Source of the DNA: Edwardsiella anguillarum
GTDB lineage: Bacteria; Pseudomonadota; Gammaproteobacteria; Enterobacterales; Enterobacteriaceae
Length of the DNA stretch: 64,000 nucleotides
Assembly (NCBI RefSeq): GCF_008801815.1
Contig: NZ_VZOX01000005.1
Direction: 5' to 3' (one strand)
Position numbers and translations under genes: made by a program. Shown here piece after piece: positions 34,601 through 44,053 of this stretch. The notes beneath the pieces were generated by a model that searched no databases, was not told the origin of the DNA, and was given only the letters and a program-made list of their open reading frames with translations. The number at the start of each line of letters is the position of its first letter. Positions within the stretch are counted from its first letter, which is position 1.

Positions 34601-36115
34601 TCACTCCACCTCCGGCCGCAGAGCGCGCGGCGGCGGGGAGCGATACTCGGCATCGGCGGCGGCGAAGCGCCGCTGCACCGCCGCCGAGGGTGCGCGATCC
34701 AGCAGGCTGACCACCAGGATGCCGACGCCGGCAAACAGGAAGCCCGGAATGATCTCATATAGGCCCAGCCAGGCGTACTGTTTCCAGACGATCACCGTGA
34801 GGGCGCCGATGGCCATCCCGGCCAACGCGCCGTTACGGGTCATCCGCGACCAGAGCACCGAGCCGATCACCACCGGACCGAAGGCGGCTCCGAAGCCGGC
34901 CCAGGCATAGCTCACCAGCCCCAGCACCCGGTTTTCCGGGTTGGACGCCAGCGCGATGGCGACCAGCGCCACCAGCAGCACCATCGCCCGTCCGACCCAC
35001 ACCAGCTCCCGCTGTCCGGCCTGCTTGCGCAGGAAGGCCTTATACAGATCCTCGGTAATCGCGCTGGAGCAGACCAACAGCTGGCAGCTGAGCGTCGACA
35101 TCACCGCCGCCAGGATAGCGGACAGCAGGATCCCGGCAATCCACGGAGAAAACAGCAGCTGTGCCAGCGCGATGAAGACCCGCTCGGCGTTGCGATCCAC
35201 CGCGCCGGCCAGCGCGGGATGGTTGCTAAAGTAGGCGATGCCGAAAAAGCCGACGGCGACCGCGCCAAGCAGGCAAAGGACCATCCAGGTCATGCTGATA
35301 CGCCGGGCATTGACCAGGCTATAGTGCGAGTCGGCCGCCATAAAGCGCGCTAATATATGCGGCTGGCCAAAGTAGCCTAGCCCCCAGCCCATCAGCGAAA
35401 GGATGGCCACCAGATTGAGCCCCTTCAGCATATCGACGCTTTCGCTGCTCTTCTGCCTGATCACCTCCAGCGCGTCATCGAAACCGCCGACGGAGATCAT
35501 CACCATCACCGGCGTCAGGATCAGGGCGAAGATCATCAGACTCGCCTGCACCGTGTCGGTCCAGCTGACCGCCAGGAAGCCGCCAATAAAGGTATAGATG
35601 ATGGTCGCCGCCGCCCCGGCCCACAGCGCCGTCGAGTAGCTCATGCCGAAGGTGCTCTCAAACAGGCGGGCGCCAGCCACGATCCCAGAGGCGCAGTAGA
35701 TGGTGAAAAATAGCAGGATCACCAGGGCGGAGATGATACGCAGCAATCGACTGTCATCAGCGAAGCGGGCGGTAAAGTAGTCCGGCAGGGTCAGGGCGTT
35801 ATTGCTCGCCTCGGTGTGCACCCGCAGGCGTCCCGCCACCAGCCGCCAGTTTAGCCAGGCGCCCAGCGTCAGGCCGATGGCGATCCAGCTCTCCGAGATA
35901 CCGGCGACGAACACCGCGCCGGGCAGGCCCATCAGCAGCCAGCCGCTCATGTCCGATGCCCCGGCCGACAGCGCAGTCACGAAGGGGCCGAGGCGGCGCC
36001 CACCGAGAATATAGTCATCGAAGCTGTTCGTCGATCGCCAGGCGAGGAAGCCGATTAGGATCATCCCCAGGATATAGATACAAAAGGTCACCAACATGGG
36101 CGTGCTCATTGTCAT
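34601..36115 (-). CDS. putP: Sodium/proline symporter PutP
   Basis: 504 aa inner-membrane Na+/solute symporter (SSS family) with 13 helices; E. coli PutP has 502. Conserved parts include the sodium/substrate region DDYILGGRRLGPFVTALSAG, SDMSGWLLMGLPGAV, and SAILAAVMSTLSCQLLVCSS. It imports proline for catabolism by PutA. GGGAG precedes the ATG. Divergent from putA across a region with PutA-type operator boxes. Its 3' end lies 38 bases from the convergent silE-like gene with no clear terminator. Confidence 0.97.
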   Translation of the reverse strand: MTMSTPMLVTFCIYILGMILIGFLAWRSTNSFDDYILGGRRLGPFVTALSAGASDMSGWLLMGLPGAVFVAGISESWIAIGLTLGAWLNWRLVAGRLRVHTEASNNALTLPDYFTARFADDSRLLRIISALVILLFFTIYCASGIVAGARLFESTFGMSYSTALWAGAAATIIYTFIGGFLAVSWTDTVQASLMIFALILTPVMVMISVGGFDDALEVIRQKSSESVDMLKGLNLVAILSLMGWGLGYFGQPHILARFMAADSHYSLVNARRISMTWMVLCLLGAVAVGFFGIAYFSNHPALAGAVDRNAERVFIALAQLLFSPWIAGILLSAILAAVMSTLSCQLLVCSSAITEDLYKAFLRKQAGQRELVWVGRAMVLLVALVAIALASNPENRVLGLVSYAWAGFGAAFGPVVIGSVLWSRMTRNGALAGMAIGALTVIVWKQYAWLGLYEIIPGFLFAGVGILVVSLLDRAPSAAVQRRFAAADAEYRSPPPRALRPEVE

Positions 36116-36639
36116 TGTCGCTCTCCCGAAAGTCTCGTCTGGCGCACCGGGCCGTCATGACGCCGCCGTCGAGGCCGCGCCGGCGAACGCGCCCGCCCAG
36201 CCGTTTCCGCCGCGGATTCAAATATCAACCATTAATTAACACATCATTTACATAAAACCCATGCGCGGCAGAGAGAAAATGAGCACAAACCGTGCTGGAT
36301 CACATTAACACCGGTTGCACCCTTTCATTTTGAGATCATTCGCACGGAAACCTGGCGCAACCTGCTATCCATACTTTCTATAATGACATTAACGCCGGGG
36401 TAAATATCATTTTCAAACCTGTAGGCCACGTCGCATTTAACAAGGTTGCACAAAGTTGCAACATAATGGATATTTTTTGCAATGCGGCGCCGCCATGAAA
36501 CGACGAGCGCCGGGATCCGACTGCGAATTCCCGCCGTCTGCCCCGTGCGACGGCCTATCCTTCGCGCTGCGGCGCTGCAGCGCCATCCCAAAGGCTGGCC
36601 TCACCCGCGCGACAGACAGAGCCAAAAGGAGTAAATGCG
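36116..36639. other. putP-putA divergent control region
   Basis: 524 bases separating the two proline genes. The outer parts are GC-rich; the centre (36235-36480) is A+T-rich and holds the GTTGCA boxes listed separately, plus a TCACATT half-site at 36300 compatible with half of a CRP site. Small ORFs on both strands here are not credible genes. Confidence 0.6.
36314..36462. promoter_or_regulatory. PutA operator boxes (GTTGCA)
   Basis: GTTGCA occurs at 36314-36319, 36445-36450 and 36455-36460; the last is part of the palindrome GTTGCAAC, so it reads on both strands. GTTGCA is the established core recognised by the PutA ribbon-helix-helix domain in the E. coli put control region, and PutA here has that domain. 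Confidence 0.75.
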
Positions 36640-39600
36640 ATGGCAACGACAACCATGGGGGTTAAGCTCGATGACGCCGCCCGCGAGCGTATCAAGGCGG
36701 CCGCCAGCCAGATTGACCGTACGCCGCACTGGCTGATCAAACAGGCCATCTTCAGCTATCTGGAGCGTCTGGAACAGGGCGAAACGCCGCCGGAGCTGGC
36801 GGCCGTCGTCGATCCCCCCGCGGTGGAGACGCCGCCGCCGCCGGAGGGACAGCCGCCCTTCCTGGCGTTCGCTGAACAGATTCTGCCGCAGTCGGTGCTG
36901 CGGGCCAATATCACCGCGGCCTACCGCCGCGCGGAGACAGAGGCTCTCCCGGCGCTGCTCGAACAGGCCCGCCTGCCCGCCCCCCTGGCCGAGCAGGCGT
37001 ATCAGCTGGCCTACCGCCTGGCACAGCAGCTGCGCGGCCGGAAGAACGCCGGCGGACGAGCCGGGATGGTACAGAGCCTGCTGCAGGAGTTCGCCCTCTC
37101 CTCTCAGGAGGGCGTCGCGCTGATGTGCCTGGCCGAGGCGCTGCTGCGCATTCCCGATAAGGCCACCCGCGATGCGCTGATCCGCGACAAGATCAGCGGC
37201 GGAGACTGGCAGGCGCACCTCGGCCGCAGCGCCTCGCTGTTCGTCAACGCCGCCACCTGGGGGCTGCTGCTCACCGGCAGGCTGGTCGCGACCCACAGCG
37301 AGGCCCACCTCTCCCACGCGCTGAGCCGGATCATCGGCAAGCGCGGCGAACCGCTGATCCGCAAGGGGGTGGATATGGCGATGCGCCTGATGGGGGAGCA
37401 GTTCGTCACCGGTGAGACCATCGCCGAGGCGCTGGCCAACGCGCAGCGCCTGGAGGAGAAAGGCTTCAGCTACTCCTACGACATGCTGGGCGAGGCGGCG
37501 CTGACCGCCGCCGACGCGCAGGCCTACCTGCACTCCTACCAACAGGCGATCCACGCCATCGGCAAGGCCGCTAACGGACGCGGCATCTATGAGGGGCCGG
37601 GGATCTCGATCAAGCTCTCCGCCCTGCATCCGCGCTATAGCCGAGCCCAGTATGAACGCGTGATGGAAGAGCTGTATCCGACCCTCCGCGCCCTCACCCT
37701 GCTAGCGCGCCAGTACGACATCGGCATCAATATCGACGCCGAGGAGGCCGATCGCCTGGAGCTCTCCCTCGATCTGCTGGAAAGGCTGTGCCATGAGCCC
37801 GAGCTGGCCGGCTGGAACGGCATCGGCTTTGTGATCCAGGCCTACCAGAAGCGCTGTCCCTCGGTGATCGACTTCCTGATCGATCTCGCCGCCCGCAGCC
37901 AGCGCCGCCTGATGATCCGCCTGGTGAAGGGGGCCTACTGGGACAGCGAAATCAAGCGCGCCCAGGTCGAGGGGCTGGAGGGCTACCCGGTCTATACTCG
38001 CAAGATCTATACCGATGTCTCCTACCTGGCCTGCGCCAAGAGGCTACTGAGCGTGCCCAGCCTGATCTACCCGCAGTTCGCCACCCATAACGCCCATACG
38101 CTGGCGGCCATCTATCAGTTGGCCGGACAGAATTACTACCCGGGGCAGTATGAGTTCCAGTGCCTGCACGGCATGGGCGAGCCGCTATACCAGCAGGTGG
38201 TCGGCAAGGTCGCCGACGGCAAGCTCAATCGCCCCTGCCGCATCTATGCGCCGGTCGGCACCCATGAAACGCTGTTAGCCTACCTGGTGCGCCGTCTGCT
38301 GGAGAATGGCGCCAACACCTCCTTCGTCAATCGCATCGCCGACGCCAGCCTGCCGCTGGAAGCGCTGGTCGCCGACCCGGTCGCCGCCGTGGATACGCTG
38401 ACGGCGCAGGAGGGGTGCCTTGGGCTCCCCCATCCGAAGATCCCGCTGCCGCGCGATCTGTATGCCCCGGGGCGCGCCAACGCCGCCGGACTGGATCTGA
38501 GCAATGAGCAGCGCCTGGCCTCCCTCTCCTGCGCCCTGTTGAACGACGCCCATCAGCGGCGGGTGGCGATACCGCTGCTGGAGCAGCCCTGCGCCGAAGG
38601 CGACCTGCGCGCCCTGCCTAATCCCGCCGAGCCGGGCGATATCGTCGGCTACACGCGCGACGCCAGCGAGCAGGAGGTCGCGCAGGCGTTGACGGATGCG
38701 CAGCGTAGCGCCCCCATCTGGGGGGCCACGCCGCCGCAGGCGCGTGCCGCCATCCTGGCGCGCGCCGCCACCCTGATGGAGCGCCAGATGCCGACGCTGA
38801 TGGGGATTCTGATACGTGAGGCAGGCAAGACCTTTGCCAACGCCGTCGCCGAGGTGCGCGAAGCCGTCGACTTCCTGCGCTACTACGCCGAGCAGGTGCG
38901 CGTCAGCTTCGACAACGAGAGCCACCGTCCGCTGGGCTGCGTGGTCTGCATCAGCCCGTGGAACTTCCCGCTGGCCATCTTTACCGGCCAGATCGCCGCC
39001 GCGCTGGCCGCCGGCAACAGCGTACTCGCCAAGCCCGCCGAACAGACGCCGCTGATCGCCGCCCAGGCCATCGCTATCCTGCACGACGCCGGCGTCCCCC
39101 CCGGCGCCGTACAGCTGCTGCCGGGGCGCGGCGAAACCGTGGGCGCCCAACTGGTCAACGATAGCCGGGTGCGCGGCGTCATGTTTACCGGCTCGACGGA
39201 GGTCGCCAAACGGCTGCAGCGCGCCGTCGCCGATCGGCTCGATGCGCAGGGTCGGCCAACGCCGCTGATCGCCGAGACCGGGGGGCTCAACGCGATGATC
39301 GTCGACTCGTCGGCGCTGACCGAGCAGGTCGTAAGTGACGTTGTCACGTCAGCCTTCGACAGCGCCGGACAGCGCTGCTCCGCCCTGCGCCTCCTCTGCC
39401 TGCAGGAGGAGATCGCCGACCGGACCCTGACCATGCTGCGCGGCGCCATGGCGGAATACCGCCTGGGCAACCCGGAGCGGCTGGACTGCGACATCGGCCC
39501 AGTGATCGATAGCGAGGCCCAGAGCAATATCGAGCAGCATATCCTCGCCATGCGAGCCAAGGGATACCCGGTATTCCAGGCGGCGCACGCCCAGGACGAC

Positions 39601-40566
39601 GCCCAGCGCCGCGCTCGGGGTCACTTTGTGCCGCCCACCCTGATCGAGCTGGACAGCCCCAATGCGCTGCAGAGGGAGATCTTTGGTCCGGTGCTGCACG
39701 TGGTGCGCTACCGCCGCGGGCAGCTGGATGCGCTGCTGGCCCAGATCAACGATTCCGGCTACGGCCTGACCCTCGGGGTACATTCGCGCATCGACGAAAC
39801 CATCGCCCGCATCGCCGAGCGCGCCCACGTCGGCAATATCTACGTTAACCGCAATATCGTCGGCGCCGTCGTCGGCGTACAGCCCTTCGGCGGTGAGGGG
39901 CTCTCCGGCACCGGCCCGAAGGCCGGCGGCCCGCTCTATCTCTACCGCCTGCTGGCCCGCAGTCCGGAAAATGCGCTGACGCTGAGCACCGACGCCGCTC
40001 AGCGTCAGCCGTACGACGCCGCCTCGCCGCTGCAGGCCCTGAATGACTGGGCCATCGATCGCCCGGCGCTCCAGATCCTGTGCCAGCGCTACGCCAGCCT
40101 GTGCCCCGCCGCCGTCCCGCGCCCGCTGGGAGGGCCGACCGGTGAGCGCAACACCCTGCGCCTTGTCCCGCGCGAGCGGGTGCTGTGCGTGGCGGAGAGC
40201 GAGGACGATGCGCTGATCCAGCTGGCGGCGGCCGTGGCGGTCGGCTGCCGCGTCCTGTGGCCCGATACCCCGCGACACCGCGCGCTGCACAAAGCGCTGC
40301 CAGCGACGGTCGCGGCGCGCATCACGCTGAGCCCGGCGGATAGCCTGATGGCGCTGGAGTTCGACGCGGCGATCTACCATGGCGACAGCGATCGACTGCG
40401 CCTCCTCGGCGGGCAGATTGCCGCCCGCCGCGGCGCCATCGTCCCCCTGCAGGGCCTGGCGCCCGGCGACACACGGCTGCGTCTGGAGCTGTTGGTCCAC
40501 GAGCGCGCGCTGAGCGTGAATACCGCGGCAGCCGGCGGCAACGCCAGTCTGATGACCCTGGGCTAA
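36640..40566 (+). CDS. putA: Trifunctional PutA: proline dehydrogenase, P5C dehydrogenase, transcriptional repressor
   Basis: 1308 aa (E. coli 1320). It oxidises proline to glutamate via pyrroline-5-carboxylate and represses put genes when proline is absent. The ribbon-helix-helix DNA-binding domain is at residues 1-47 (MGVKLDDAARERIKAAAS); the FAD proline dehydrogenase barrel at about 240-600 (GISIKLSALHPRY, RLVKGAYWDSEIKRAQ); the NAD aldehyde dehydrogenase at about 640-1120 with CISPWNFPLAIF, FTGSTEVAKRL and catalytic Cys913 (SAGQRCSALRLL). A C-terminal membrane-association/ALDH-like domain follows. Ribosome site GGAG before ATG. Confidence 0.98.
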   Translation: MATTTMGVKLDDAARERIKAAASQIDRTPHWLIKQAIFSYLERLEQGETPPELAAVVDPPAVETPPPPEGQPPFLAFAEQILPQSVLRANITAAYRRAETEALPALLEQARLPAPLAEQAYQLAYRLAQQLRGRKNAGGRAGMVQSLLQEFALSSQEGVALMCLAEALLRIPDKATRDALIRDKISGGDWQAHLGRSASLFVNAATWGLLLTGRLVATHSEAHLSHALSRIIGKRGEPLIRKGVDMAMRLMGEQFVTGETIAEALANAQRLEEKGFSYSYDMLGEAALTAADAQAYLHSYQQAIHAIGKAANGRGIYEGPGISIKLSALHPRYSRAQYERVMEELYPTLRALTLLARQYDIGINIDAEEADRLELSLDLLERLCHEPELAGWNGIGFVIQAYQKRCPSVIDFLIDLAARSQRRLMIRLVKGAYWDSEIKRAQVEGLEGYPVYTRKIYTDVSYLACAKRLLSVPSLIYPQFATHNAHTLAAIYQLAGQNYYPGQYEFQCLHGMGEPLYQQVVGKVADGKLNRPCRIYAPVGTHETLLAYLVRRLLENGANTSFVNRIADASLPLEALVADPVAAVDTLTAQEGCLGLPHPKIPLPRDLYAPGRANAAGLDLSNEQRLASLSCALLNDAHQRRVAIPLLEQPCAEGDLRALPNPAEPGDIVGYTRDASEQEVAQALTDAQRSAPIWGATPPQARAAILARAATLMERQMPTLMGILIREAGKTFANAVAEVREAVDFLRYYAEQVRVSFDNESHRPLGCVVCISPWNFPLAIFTGQIAAALAAGNSVLAKPAEQTPLIAAQAIAILHDAGVPPGAVQLLPGRGETVGAQLVNDSRVRGVMFTGSTEVAKRLQRAVADRLDAQGRPTPLIAETGGLNAMIVDSSALTEQVVSDVVTSAFDSAGQRCSALRLLCLQEEIADRTLTMLRGAMAEYRLGNPERLDCDIGPVIDSEAQSNIEQHILAMRAKGYPVFQAAHAQDDAQRRARGHFVPPTLIELDSPNALQREIFGPVLHVVRYRRGQLDALLAQINDSGYGLTLGVHSRIDETIARIAERAHVGNIYVNRNIVGAVVGVQPFGGEGLSGTGPKAGGPLYLYRLLARSPENALTLSTDAAQRQPYDAASPLQALNDWAIDRPALQILCQRYASLCPAAVPRPLGGPTGERNTLRLVPRERVLCVAESEDDALIQLAAAVAVGCRVLWPDTPRHRALHKALPATVAARITLSPADSLMALEFDAAIYHGDSDRLRLLGGQIAARRGAIVPLQGLAPGDTRLRLELLVHERALSVNTAAAGGNASLMTLG

Positions 40567-40634
40567 CCCCGCCTCGCGCCCCTTCTCGGGGCGCCCCTTC
40601 ACCCGGCTATTCACGGCATCCCAGCCCCATCCGC

Positions 40635-40673
40635 AAAAAAAATACCGCCCACCTGATGGTGAGCGGTATTTTT
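40635..40673. terminator. Bidirectional terminator between putA and htpX
   Basis: AATACCGC (40641-40648) pairs with GCGGTATT (40663-40670), inner stem CACC/GGTG, loop TGAT. An A-run lies on the left and a T-run on the right. Confidence 0.9.
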
Positions 40674-40710
40674 ACCTTACCTCATACCGTCGCGCGCGGC
40701 GCGCGATCGG

Positions 40711-41601
40711 TCATGACTTCAGATACTGACCGCTGCGCAGCGCCTCGATGCGCTTATCCAGCGGCGGGTGTGACAGGAACAGCTCGCCAAAGGTACGATT
40801 ACCGCGACCGTTGATACAGAAGGCCATCATGCTGCCGGCCTCCTGCGGCTCATAGCTGGTCTTCAGGCGCTGCAGGGCGGCGATCATCTTCTCTCGGCCA
40901 ACCAGGTCGGCCGACCCGGCATCGGCGCGGAACTCGCGGTAGCGCGAGAACCACATGGTAATGATGCTGGCTAGGATGCCAAACACCAGCTCCAACACCA
41001 TGGAAACGGCGAAGTAGATCATCGGGTTACCGCTGCTCTCGCCCTCGCCCTCATCGCGATTGCCAGAGAGGAAACCCGCCGCCACCTGGGCAATCAGGCG
41101 GGAAATAAAGATCACGAAGGTGTTCACCACTCCCTGCACCAGCGTCATCGTCACCATGTCACCGTTGGCGACGTGGCTGATCTCATGCGCCAGCACCGCC
41201 TCGGCCTCATCGCGGCTCATGCTCTGCAGCAGACCGGTGCTCACCGCGACCAGCGAGGCGTCGCGCCGGGCGCCGGTGGCGAACGCATTGATATCCGGTG
41301 CGTGATAGATGGCAACCTGCGGCATGCCGATACCGGCCTGCTGGGCCTGACGGCGTACCGTCTCGACCAGCCAGCGTTCGGTTTCATTGCGCGGCTGCTC
41401 AATCACCTCGCCGCCAACGGAGCGCAGCGCCATCCACTTGGACATCAGCAGCGAAACAATGGATCCGCCAAAACCGAACAGCAGCGCCATGATCATCAGT
41501 CCCTGCACGCTGCTGGACCGAATGCCTGTCAGGCTCAGCACCAGGCCGAACACCAGCATCACGGCCAGGTTGGTCAACAGGAACAAAGCAATACGCATCA
41601 T
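40711..41601 (-). CDS. htpX: Membrane zinc metalloprotease HtpX
   Basis: 296 aa inner-membrane M48 peptidase that works with FtsH in membrane-protein quality control. Two N-terminal helices precede the cytosolic zinc site HEISH (about residues 139-143), with the distal Glu in EFRADAGSADL. It is closely similar to E. coli HtpX (293 aa), from MMRIALFLLTNLAVM to HPPLDKRIEALRSGQYLK. The start is taken at MMRIAL; eight further codons (MFERIDDD) are open upstream and cannot be excluded. In E. coli htpX belongs to the Cpx envelope-stress regulon; no CpxR box was identified here. Confidence 0.95.
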   Translation of the reverse strand: MMRIALFLLTNLAVMLVFGLVLSLTGIRSSSVQGLMIMALLFGFGGSIVSLLMSKWMALRSVGGEVIEQPRNETERWLVETVRRQAQQAGIGMPQVAIYHAPDINAFATGARRDASLVAVSTGLLQSMSRDEAEAVLAHEISHVANGDMVTMTLVQGVVNTFVIFISRLIAQVAAGFLSGNRDEGEGESSGNPMIYFAVSMVLELVFGILASIITMWFSRYREFRADAGSADLVGREKMIAALQRLKTSYEPQEAGSMMAFCINGRGNRTFGELFLSHPPLDKRIEALRSGQYLKS

Positions 41602-41786
41602 ATCGTCGTCAATCCTCTCAAACATATCGCACCATGCGATGATCAGATGGTAAGGCCATCTGCGCCGGTTTCAAGGGCTGTGGTGCGATAACCGGGTAAA
41701 GAAACAAAACTTTACATTTATGCTGCGCATAGCGGCTACTTTTCACTCCGCTCCGGCAAAAATCAAATGGTTGCCGGAGCCGCGCC

Positions 41787-43856
41787 TCAGAATTTTTGTA
41801 ACAGCTGGCGCGGCCGGCGCGACTCCGGCTGACCGGCCCAGACCACCATCACCCGATCCCGCCCGTCATTGCGGATAAAGCCGTAGCCCTGCGGCATCGC
41901 GACGGTCGTCTGCTCTCCCTTGCCGATAGCGGGATGGCGGGCGCGGAACTGCCCCAGGCGCTGCCAGTGCGCGACCTGTGCCGCCGCCGGGCCGCGGATA
42001 TCCTGCCAATTCATATCCGAACGAGTGCCCTGCAGCGGATCGGATCCCGTTGGCCCGGGCGGACGCCCCGACTCATCGCCGTAGAAAATCTGCACCGCGC
42101 CCGGCGCCAGCAGCAGCAGCGCAGCGGCGCCGCTGCCGTCGCTGCGGAACAAACGGGTATCATGGGACGACAGATAGCTCAGCACGTTAAAATCCTGCAG
42201 CTGCGCCGCCATCTGCTGCCACAGCGGATCGATATCGGCCAGGCAGCCCTGCGCCTGTGCCGCCTGCTCCTGATAGTCAAAATTGATCATCGCATCGAAG
42301 CCGTGGCGATAATAGGCGCTGCGCATCACGCCGTGCCCCCAGGCCTCGCCGGTCATCCAGAAGGGTGCATCGTCCAACGCCTGCTGCGGATTAGCCCGCT
42401 TCCATTCGGCCAAGGCCGCGCTGGCCTGCTGCTTCAGCTGTTGCCAGGCCGCCGGCTCTACGTGCTTTGCCGTGTCGATGCGAAAGCCATCGATGCCGTA
42501 TTCACGCACCCACTGACTGAGCCAGTGAGTCAGGTAGTCTCGCGGCGTGTAGCCGGGGATCTCCCGGGCGCGGGTATCTGGTTTATGACGATAAAAGATC
42601 GGCAAACCGGACGCCGTGCTAGACTCGGTCTTCACATCCGGCAGAAAAGAGAGCGATAGCGTAAAATCATCGAATCCCGGGGCGTCATAGTCGCCGATAT
42701 CGGTACGAATCCACCCCTTCCCCCACCAGCGCGCCCACGCCGCGCGATTGCCAAAATCAATATAGTCATTAAAGCTATGCCACGTCTGGCCGCGCCCCGG
42801 ATGCCAGTCGCGCCAATCGGTGCCCAGCGTTTGCCGTAGCGTCTCCCCCTGCAGGAACAGCGCGCCGAACTGGTACTGCTGCATATCCGCCAGCGTCGCG
42901 TAGCCGGTATGGTTCATCACCACGTCGAACAGCACCCTGATACCGCGCTGGTGCGCCCCCTCCACCAGCGCCCGTAGATCCTGCTCGCTGCCCATATTGG
43001 CATCCAACCGCGTCCAGTCCAGCGGGTAGTAGCCATGATAGGCATAATGCGGGAAATCGCCCCGACTACCGCCCCCGACCCAGCCATGGATCTGCTCAAG
43101 GGGCGAGCTGATCCACAGGACATTGACCCCCAGACGCTGGAGATAGTCTAGCTGTCCGGTCAACCCGCGCAGATCGCCGCCGTGAAAGGTCCCGATCTCC
43201 TGCATCCCGTCCTTCTGGCGGCCATAGCTATGATCGTTACTGGGATCGCCGTTGGCGAAGCGATCGATCAGGACAAAATAGACCGTCGCGTTGTGCCAGT
43301 CGAATGCCGCCGGCCCCGCGGTTTCAGCCGACTCGAGCAGCAGCAGGCCATTACTGCCCGGCGCCGGCTGCAGGGTCACCGTGCCCTGGGTGACGCGGAC
43401 GATCTCTCCGCTGTAAAAATCGCGCACCAGGCTGCCTTCGCTAAATGCCCGATCGACGGGGACACGCAGCGGACGCCCATCCCAACGCGGACAACGGCGC
43501 GCAGGCGCCGCCGCCCGCTGCGCAGCCTCATCCTGTACGGACAGCGTCAGCGTCGGCGTTCCCGAGCGGATATCGATCAGGGCCAGGTAGCGGCCATCCC
43601 GGAAGCGCCGCCATAGAGGCGCCTCACCTTGGCACGGCATCAGCGAGAGCGTCTGATTCAGCCGGATCGATCCGCTGGGTTGCCAGCAACTATCGGCCTG
43701 ATACAGCTGCAGCGGCGCCTCGCCCTTAGCCAGTGGCTGACTGGCGCTAAAGCGTCCCTCGCCTACGGCGACGAACTGGGGAAACGCGGGCGATCGCCAT
43801 TCGGCCTCAGCGGCCAACGGCAGCAATAGTGCGGAGAGAACGGCGTATTTCATCAT
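41787..43856 (-). CDS. malS: Periplasmic alpha-amylase MalS
   Basis: 689 aa GH13 enzyme that cuts long maltodextrins in the periplasm. The signal peptide ends at AEA before EWRSPAFPQF. The N-terminal region (about 1-185) has paired cysteines as in E. coli MalS, whose activity needs disulfides. The catalytic barrel shows DVVMNHTGY, GFRIDTAKHVE (nucleophile Asp), MTGEAWGHG (acid Glu) and LSSHDTRLF (Asp). It ends with an extra basic tail (RRPRQLLQKF). Start MMKYAVLSA follows AGGAGCCG; a further 19 open codons upstream are not supported. No other mal genes adjoin. Confidence 0.95.
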   Translation of the reverse strand: MMKYAVLSALLLPLAAEAEWRSPAFPQFVAVGEGRFSASQPLAKGEAPLQLYQADSCWQPSGSIRLNQTLSLMPCQGEAPLWRRFRDGRYLALIDIRSGTPTLTLSVQDEAAQRAAAPARRCPRWDGRPLRVPVDRAFSEGSLVRDFYSGEIVRVTQGTVTLQPAPGSNGLLLLESAETAGPAAFDWHNATVYFVLIDRFANGDPSNDHSYGRQKDGMQEIGTFHGGDLRGLTGQLDYLQRLGVNVLWISSPLEQIHGWVGGGSRGDFPHYAYHGYYPLDWTRLDANMGSEQDLRALVEGAHQRGIRVLFDVVMNHTGYATLADMQQYQFGALFLQGETLRQTLGTDWRDWHPGRGQTWHSFNDYIDFGNRAAWARWWGKGWIRTDIGDYDAPGFDDFTLSLSFLPDVKTESSTASGLPIFYRHKPDTRAREIPGYTPRDYLTHWLSQWVREYGIDGFRIDTAKHVEPAAWQQLKQQASAALAEWKRANPQQALDDAPFWMTGEAWGHGVMRSAYYRHGFDAMINFDYQEQAAQAQGCLADIDPLWQQMAAQLQDFNVLSYLSSHDTRLFRSDGSGAAALLLLAPGAVQIFYGDESGRPPGPTGSDPLQGTRSDMNWQDIRGPAAAQVAHWQRLGQFRARHPAIGKGEQTTVAMPQGYGFIRNDGRDRVMVVWAGQPESRRPRQLLQKF

Positions 43857-44003
43857 CGGCTCCTGTGACTGTGACCATTGCAGTGTGCCACGGGGGCCGC
43901 GCCGGCGACTCATCCCGGCGGGGGGAGGATAGCGGGGGCGGAGCTGACGCTAGACACCGCAGCGTCACTCCCCCTCGCCTTTGCGAGCCGTAAAGCAATA
44001 AAG

Positions 44004-44046
44004 CCGTGCATGACGAAGTATCGGCCCCTACCGGATATCATGCACG
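44004..44046 (-). terminator. Candidate terminator after iolB
   Basis: GTGCATGA (44006-44013) pairs with TCATGCAC (44038-44045), with an inner TATCGG/CCGGATA stem. On the minus strand it is followed by GGCTTTATTGCTTT, a broken T-tract, so termination may be partial. It closes the iolG-to-iolB unit. Confidence 0.6.
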
Positions 44047-44053
44047 CGACGCG

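Noticed and set aside
38275..39150. Long minus-strand frames inside putA
   Set aside because: Antisense shadows of the putA reading frame, with composition and coordinates following putA codons.
41751..41779. Inverted repeat CTCCGGCA/TGCCGGAG after malS
   Set aside because: On the minus strand the T-rich part lies in the loop and no T-run follows the stem, so it was not called a terminator.
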